Notes under the pieces: model-generated
Seen by the model: only the letters and a program-made list of their open reading frames with translations
Databases searched by the model: none
Told to the model about the DNA's origin: nothing
From: Rhodoblastus acidophilus
GTDB lineage: Bacteria > Pseudomonadota > Alphaproteobacteria > Rhizobiales > Beijerinckiaceae
Assembly: GCF_009720655.1 (NCBI RefSeq)
Contig: NZ_WNKS01000011.1
Location: 1 to 64,000, forward strand
Length of the DNA stretch: 64,000 nt
Reading direction: 5' to 3'
Program-made: the position numbers and the translations under genes
Part shown: positions 61,508 to 64,000 of the stretch, one piece after another
Numbering within the stretch: the stretch's first letter is position 1
Layout: every line of letters starts with the position of its first letter

Positions 61508-62638
61508 GTGTTTGAACAGTTTCTGGCGTTTCTCGGCGCCCTGATGGACCAGACCGGCCTCGCCCATTTCTGGTGGGGCAATGCGGTGATGATCGCCGTG
61601 GGCTGCACGATGATCTATCTTGCGGTCGCCAAGGGCTACGAACCGCTGCTGCTGGTCGGCATCGGCTTCGCCTGCGTGATCGCCAATGTGCCGGGGTCCG
61701 ACCTCACCCAGCCCGGCGGCCTGTTCCATTACGCCTACCAGGGCGTGCAATTGCTCATCGTGCCGCCTCTGATTTTCTTCGGCGTCGGCGCCATGACCGA
61801 TTTCGCGCCGATGATCGCCAATCCAAAACTGGTCATTTTGGGCGCCGCCGCGCATTTGGGGATTTTCGTCGCCCTGATCGGCGCCAAGCTGCTCGGTTTT
61901 ACCCTCAACGAGGCCGGGGCGATCGGCATCATCGGCGGCGCCGATGGGCCCATGGCGATCTTCATGACCATAAAACTCGCGCCGCACCTGCTGCCGCAGA
62001 TTTCGGTGGCCGCCTATTCCTACATGGCGCTGATGCCGCTGATCCAGCCGCCGGTGATGAAACTGCTCACCACCCGCGAGGAGCGTCTTATCCGCATGAA
62101 GCAGTCGCGGCACGTGACGCGTCTCGAAAGGATCGCCTTTCCCATTGTGATCGGCATCATCGTCAACCTGTTCTTCCCGCCGGTCGCGCCGCTGATCACC
62201 ATGCTGATGCTCGGCAATCTGTTTCGCGAGGTGCTGGTGGTCAGTCGGCTGGCGAAAACCGCCGCCAACGACCTCATGAACATCATCATCATCATCCTGA
62301 CGTTGGCGATCGGTTCGACCATGGCGGCGGATCGTTTTTTGACCCTCGAAACCATCGAGATCGTCGGTCTCGGGCTTGTCGCCTTCGTCTTCGGCACCGG
62401 TTCGGGCGTGGTCGGCGCCAAGATCATGAATCTGTTCCTGAAGGAAAAGATCAATCCGCTGCTTGGCTCGGCGGGCATCGCCTCGGTGCCGATCGCGGCG
62501 CGGGTCAGCCACAATGTCGCGCTGGAATACGACAAGGAGAATTATCTCATCTATCACGCCATGGGGCCGAATTTGGCCGGCGTGTTCGGCACGGCGATAT
62601 CAGGCGCCATCATGCTGGCGCTGCTCGGGGTGAAGTGA
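61508..62638 (+). CDS. mmdB: Sodium-ion-translocating decarboxylase beta subunit
   Basis: A 376-aa polytopic protein with the OadB/MmdB hallmarks: AIGIIGGADGPMAIF (sodium/proton-binding Asp), a long hydrophobic core, the NPLLGSAGIASVPIAARVS motif, and the C-terminal YHAMGPNLAGVFGTAISG. It decarboxylates carboxybiotin and exports sodium ions. The start is a GTG at 61508 with AAAGGGG upstream, directly after a family-B repeat that splits the operon. Only this subunit makes the complex an ion pump. Confidence 0.92.
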   Translation: MFEQFLAFLGALMDQTGLAHFWWGNAVMIAVGCTMIYLAVAKGYEPLLLVGIGFACVIANVPGSDLTQPGGLFHYAYQGVQLLIVPPLIFFGVGAMTDFAPMIANPKLVILGAAAHLGIFVALIGAKLLGFTLNEAGAIGIIGGADGPMAIFMTIKLAPHLLPQISVAAYSYMALMPLIQPPVMKLLTTREERLIRMKQSRHVTRLERIAFPIVIGIIVNLFFPPVAPLITMLMLGNLFREVLVVSRLAKTAANDLMNIIIIILTLAIGSTMAADRFLTLETIEIVGLGLVAFVFGTGSGVVGAKIMNLFLKEKINPLLGSAGIASVPIAARVSHNVALEYDKENYLIYHAMGPNLAGVFGTAISGAIMLALLGVK

Positions 62639-62775
62639 GCGCCCGGAGGGCCCCCCGGCGGCGAAGCCCGCCGAGACCGGTTCTCCAAACGCGAATGATC
62701 TCTTAAAGCCACGCAATCCCGTGTCGTCATGGCCGGACAGCCGTCGGACAAGCCCGGGCGTGATGTCCCGACTCG

Positions 62776-63171
62776 TCAGTCGCCGAGCAGGATGCGCATA
62801 AAAATGTCGCCGATTGCGCCCAGGCACAGCAGGGTGCTCGCCGCGAACTGGATGACGAAACCGGTGGTGCGGGTTTTCGGGTCGGCCAGATAGGCGCGGG
62901 CGTAGAGCGCGCGTCCGACGATCCAGACGACGCCCAACAGGGCCGCGCCGAGATCGCTGACATAGATCGCGAACATCCAGAGGCCGACAAGCTGGATCGG
63001 CAGCCATTCCAGGGTGTTCATCTGGATGCGGTAGTGCCGCTCGAAGGTCGGGTCGCCCGTGGTCGCGGGCGCCGGCACGCCATAAATCATGCGCGCGCGT
63101 CCCACGCGATAGCCGAGCCAACCATAGAACTGCACGGTCGCCAAAGTGGTCAGGGCTGTCAGGTAGAACAT
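62776..63171 (-). CDS. MAPEG family membrane protein
   Basis: A 131-aa protein with four membrane helices and the MAPEG pattern (TTLATVQFYGWLGYRVGRAR, FERHYRIQMNTLEWLPIQLVGL). The His/Arg-rich loop between helices 1 and 2 holds the glutathione-binding residues in eukaryotic relatives. Bacterial members conjugate glutathione or reduce peroxides at the membrane; the substrate is unknown. The ATG at 63171 is preferred over an unsupported start at 63210. It is divergent from the acyl-CoA synthetase gene. Confidence 0.85.
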   Translation of the reverse strand: MFYLTALTTLATVQFYGWLGYRVGRARMIYGVPAPATTGDPTFERHYRIQMNTLEWLPIQLVGLWMFAIYVSDLGAALLGVVWIVGRALYARAYLADPKTRTTGFVIQFAASTLLCLGAIGDIFMRILLGD

Positions 63172-63268
63172 GTCTCGACCTCGCGAAGCGCCAATCTTAC
63201 AATACTGCAAAACCCTTGCCTTGCGCGAGCTTGGGCTTTTGCGCCGGCAGCGTCAAGCGCGGCGAGAC

Positions 63269-63297
63269 TTGTCAGGCGTCGCCAAAACGTTCATACA
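63269..63297 (+). promoter_or_regulatory. Candidate sigma70 promoter of the acyl-CoA synthetase gene
   Basis: TTGTCA at 63269-63274, 17-bp spacer, CATACA at 63292-63297, followed by TAAAC. The start codon is 31 bp downstream, giving a short leader. The -10 is only a partial match. Confidence 0.4.
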
Positions 63298-63327
63298 TAA
63301 ACTAATAAGACAATCGGGGGGAGAACC

Positions 63328-64000
63328 ATGAATGCAACCGCAGGAACGGTCGTCGCGCGGCCCTGGCTCGCGCATTATCCGCCGGGGCGCCCGGCGGAGA
63401 TGTCGGAGCCGCCCTATCCGACGCTGGTCGATCTCTGGCGCGGCGCGCGGGAGAAGTACGGCGACCGCATCGTCGCCGAGAGCTTTGGCGCGACACTGAC
63501 CTACGAAAAACTTGGGCAGGCCGCCGACAAGGTCGCCGCCTGGCTTCAGTCGCAAGGGTTTCGAAAAGGCGAGCGCGCCGCGATCATGGCGCCCAATGTC
63601 ATGGCCTATCCGGCGGTCATGCTCGGCATTCTGCTGGCCGGCGGGGTCGTGGTGAACGTCAACCCGCTCTATACCTCGCGGGAGCTGGAGAGCCAGCTCA
63701 CCGACTCCACGCCGCGCGTCCTGTTCGTGCTGGAAAATTTTGGTGAGACCGTCGCCGCCGTGCGCGAGAAATTGCCGTTGGAGACAATCGTCCTGCTGGC
63801 GCCCGGCGACCTGATCGGCCTGAAGGGCCATCTGGTCAATTTCATCTCGCGCCATGTGAAGAAGAACGTTCCCGAGGCGCCGATGGCCGGCGCCATTGCG
63901 TTCTCGCAGGTTCTCGCGGAAGCTCGCAATCTCCGGCCCACGCCCGTTTCCGTGTCGAAGGACGATCTCGCCGTGCTCCAATATACCGGGGGCACGACGG
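63328..64000 (+). CDS. fadD: Long-chain fatty-acid CoA ligase / AMP-forming acyl-CoA synthetase (partial, runs off the right edge)
   Basis: The first 224 codons read MNATAGTVVARPWLAHYPPG onward, with the FadD N-terminal features YPTLVDLWRGAREKYGDRI, GERAAIMAPNVMAYPAVMLGILLAGGVVVNVNPLYTSRELE and, at the edge, VLQYTGGTT, the start of the AMP-binding P-loop motif (YTGGTTG). It activates fatty acids to acyl-CoA via acyl-AMP. The ATG follows GGGGGGAG with a 4-nt gap. The catalytic C-terminus is outside the window. Confidence 0.88.
   Translation, partial: MNATAGTVVARPWLAHYPPGRPAEMSEPPYPTLVDLWRGAREKYGDRIVAESFGATLTYEKLGQAADKVAAWLQSQGFRKGERAAIMAPNVMAYPAVMLGILLAGGVVVNVNPLYTSRELESQLTDSTPRVLFVLENFGETVAAVREKLPLETIVLLAPGDLIGLKGHLVNFISRHVKKNVPEAPMAGAIAFSQVLAEARNLRPTPVSVSKDDLAVLQYTGGTT

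Overview
The window looks like a GC-rich alphaproteobacterial chromosome, most likely Hyphomicrobiales (Beijerinckiaceae/Methylocystaceae/Rhodoblastus-like). The clues are a DUF1476 zeta-type F1-ATPase inhibitor, a GAAC-N7-GAAC LexA box of the alphaproteobacterial type, DUF1178 and DUF1614 proteins, a perfect FNR/FixK box and paired bacteriophytochromes. The genus cannot be fixed from sequence alone.

Layout. 0-0.5 kb: tRNA-Leu(CAA) with a decayed integrase at its 3' side. 0.6-12.6 kb: mostly housekeeping and repair genes (DedA, DsbB, BioC-like methyltransferase, ComF, glutaredoxin, a DNA cytosine methyltransferase behind a LexA box, a uracil-DNA-glycosylase-family protein, GST, a membrane histidine kinase, TerB-like, zeta inhibitor, TerC/YjbE, alkyladenine glycosylase). 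12.9-25.5 kb: sugar and sulfate-ester metabolism (Tat-exported sulfatase, AraC regulator, radical-SAM sulfatase maturase, GH15 glucoamylase, GH3 beta-glucosidase, PEP synthase) plus an ABC exporter and a channel-like protein. 25.8-36.8 kb: two converging RND efflux systems, one with and one without an outer-membrane factor.

37.5-53.07 kb is bounded by a directly repeated 16-bp piece of the tRNA-Thr 3' end and is probably a genomic island. It carries an integrase N-terminal fragment, a six-gene light-sensing run (LuxR-type regulator, heme oxygenase, two bacteriophytochrome kinases, a single-domain response regulator, a receiver-kinase hybrid), a degraded kinase, an operon of two very Cys-rich secreted proteins with a ScsC/DsbA-like disulfide enzyme, and phage-like debris. 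The Cys-rich operon is the best candidate for an undescribed system.

53.1-56.5 kb: core ffh-rpsP-rimM-trmD operon. 56.8-58.4 kb: a patch that looks less GC-rich, with an XRE regulator, a 70-aa protein behind tandem FNR-type sites and a MerR regulator. 58.9-62.6 kb: a sodium-pumping biotin-dependent decarboxylase operon (methylmalonyl-CoA decarboxylase type) including a 54-aa membrane protein. 62.8-64 kb: a MAPEG protein and the start of an acyl-CoA synthetase.

Two interspersed palindromic repeat families cut across these regions. Family A (about 100 bp, 2 copies) lies between convergent genes and supplies their stop codons. Family B (about 115-128 bp, 4 copies) lies beside or inside genes, including inside the decarboxylase operon and near both island ends.
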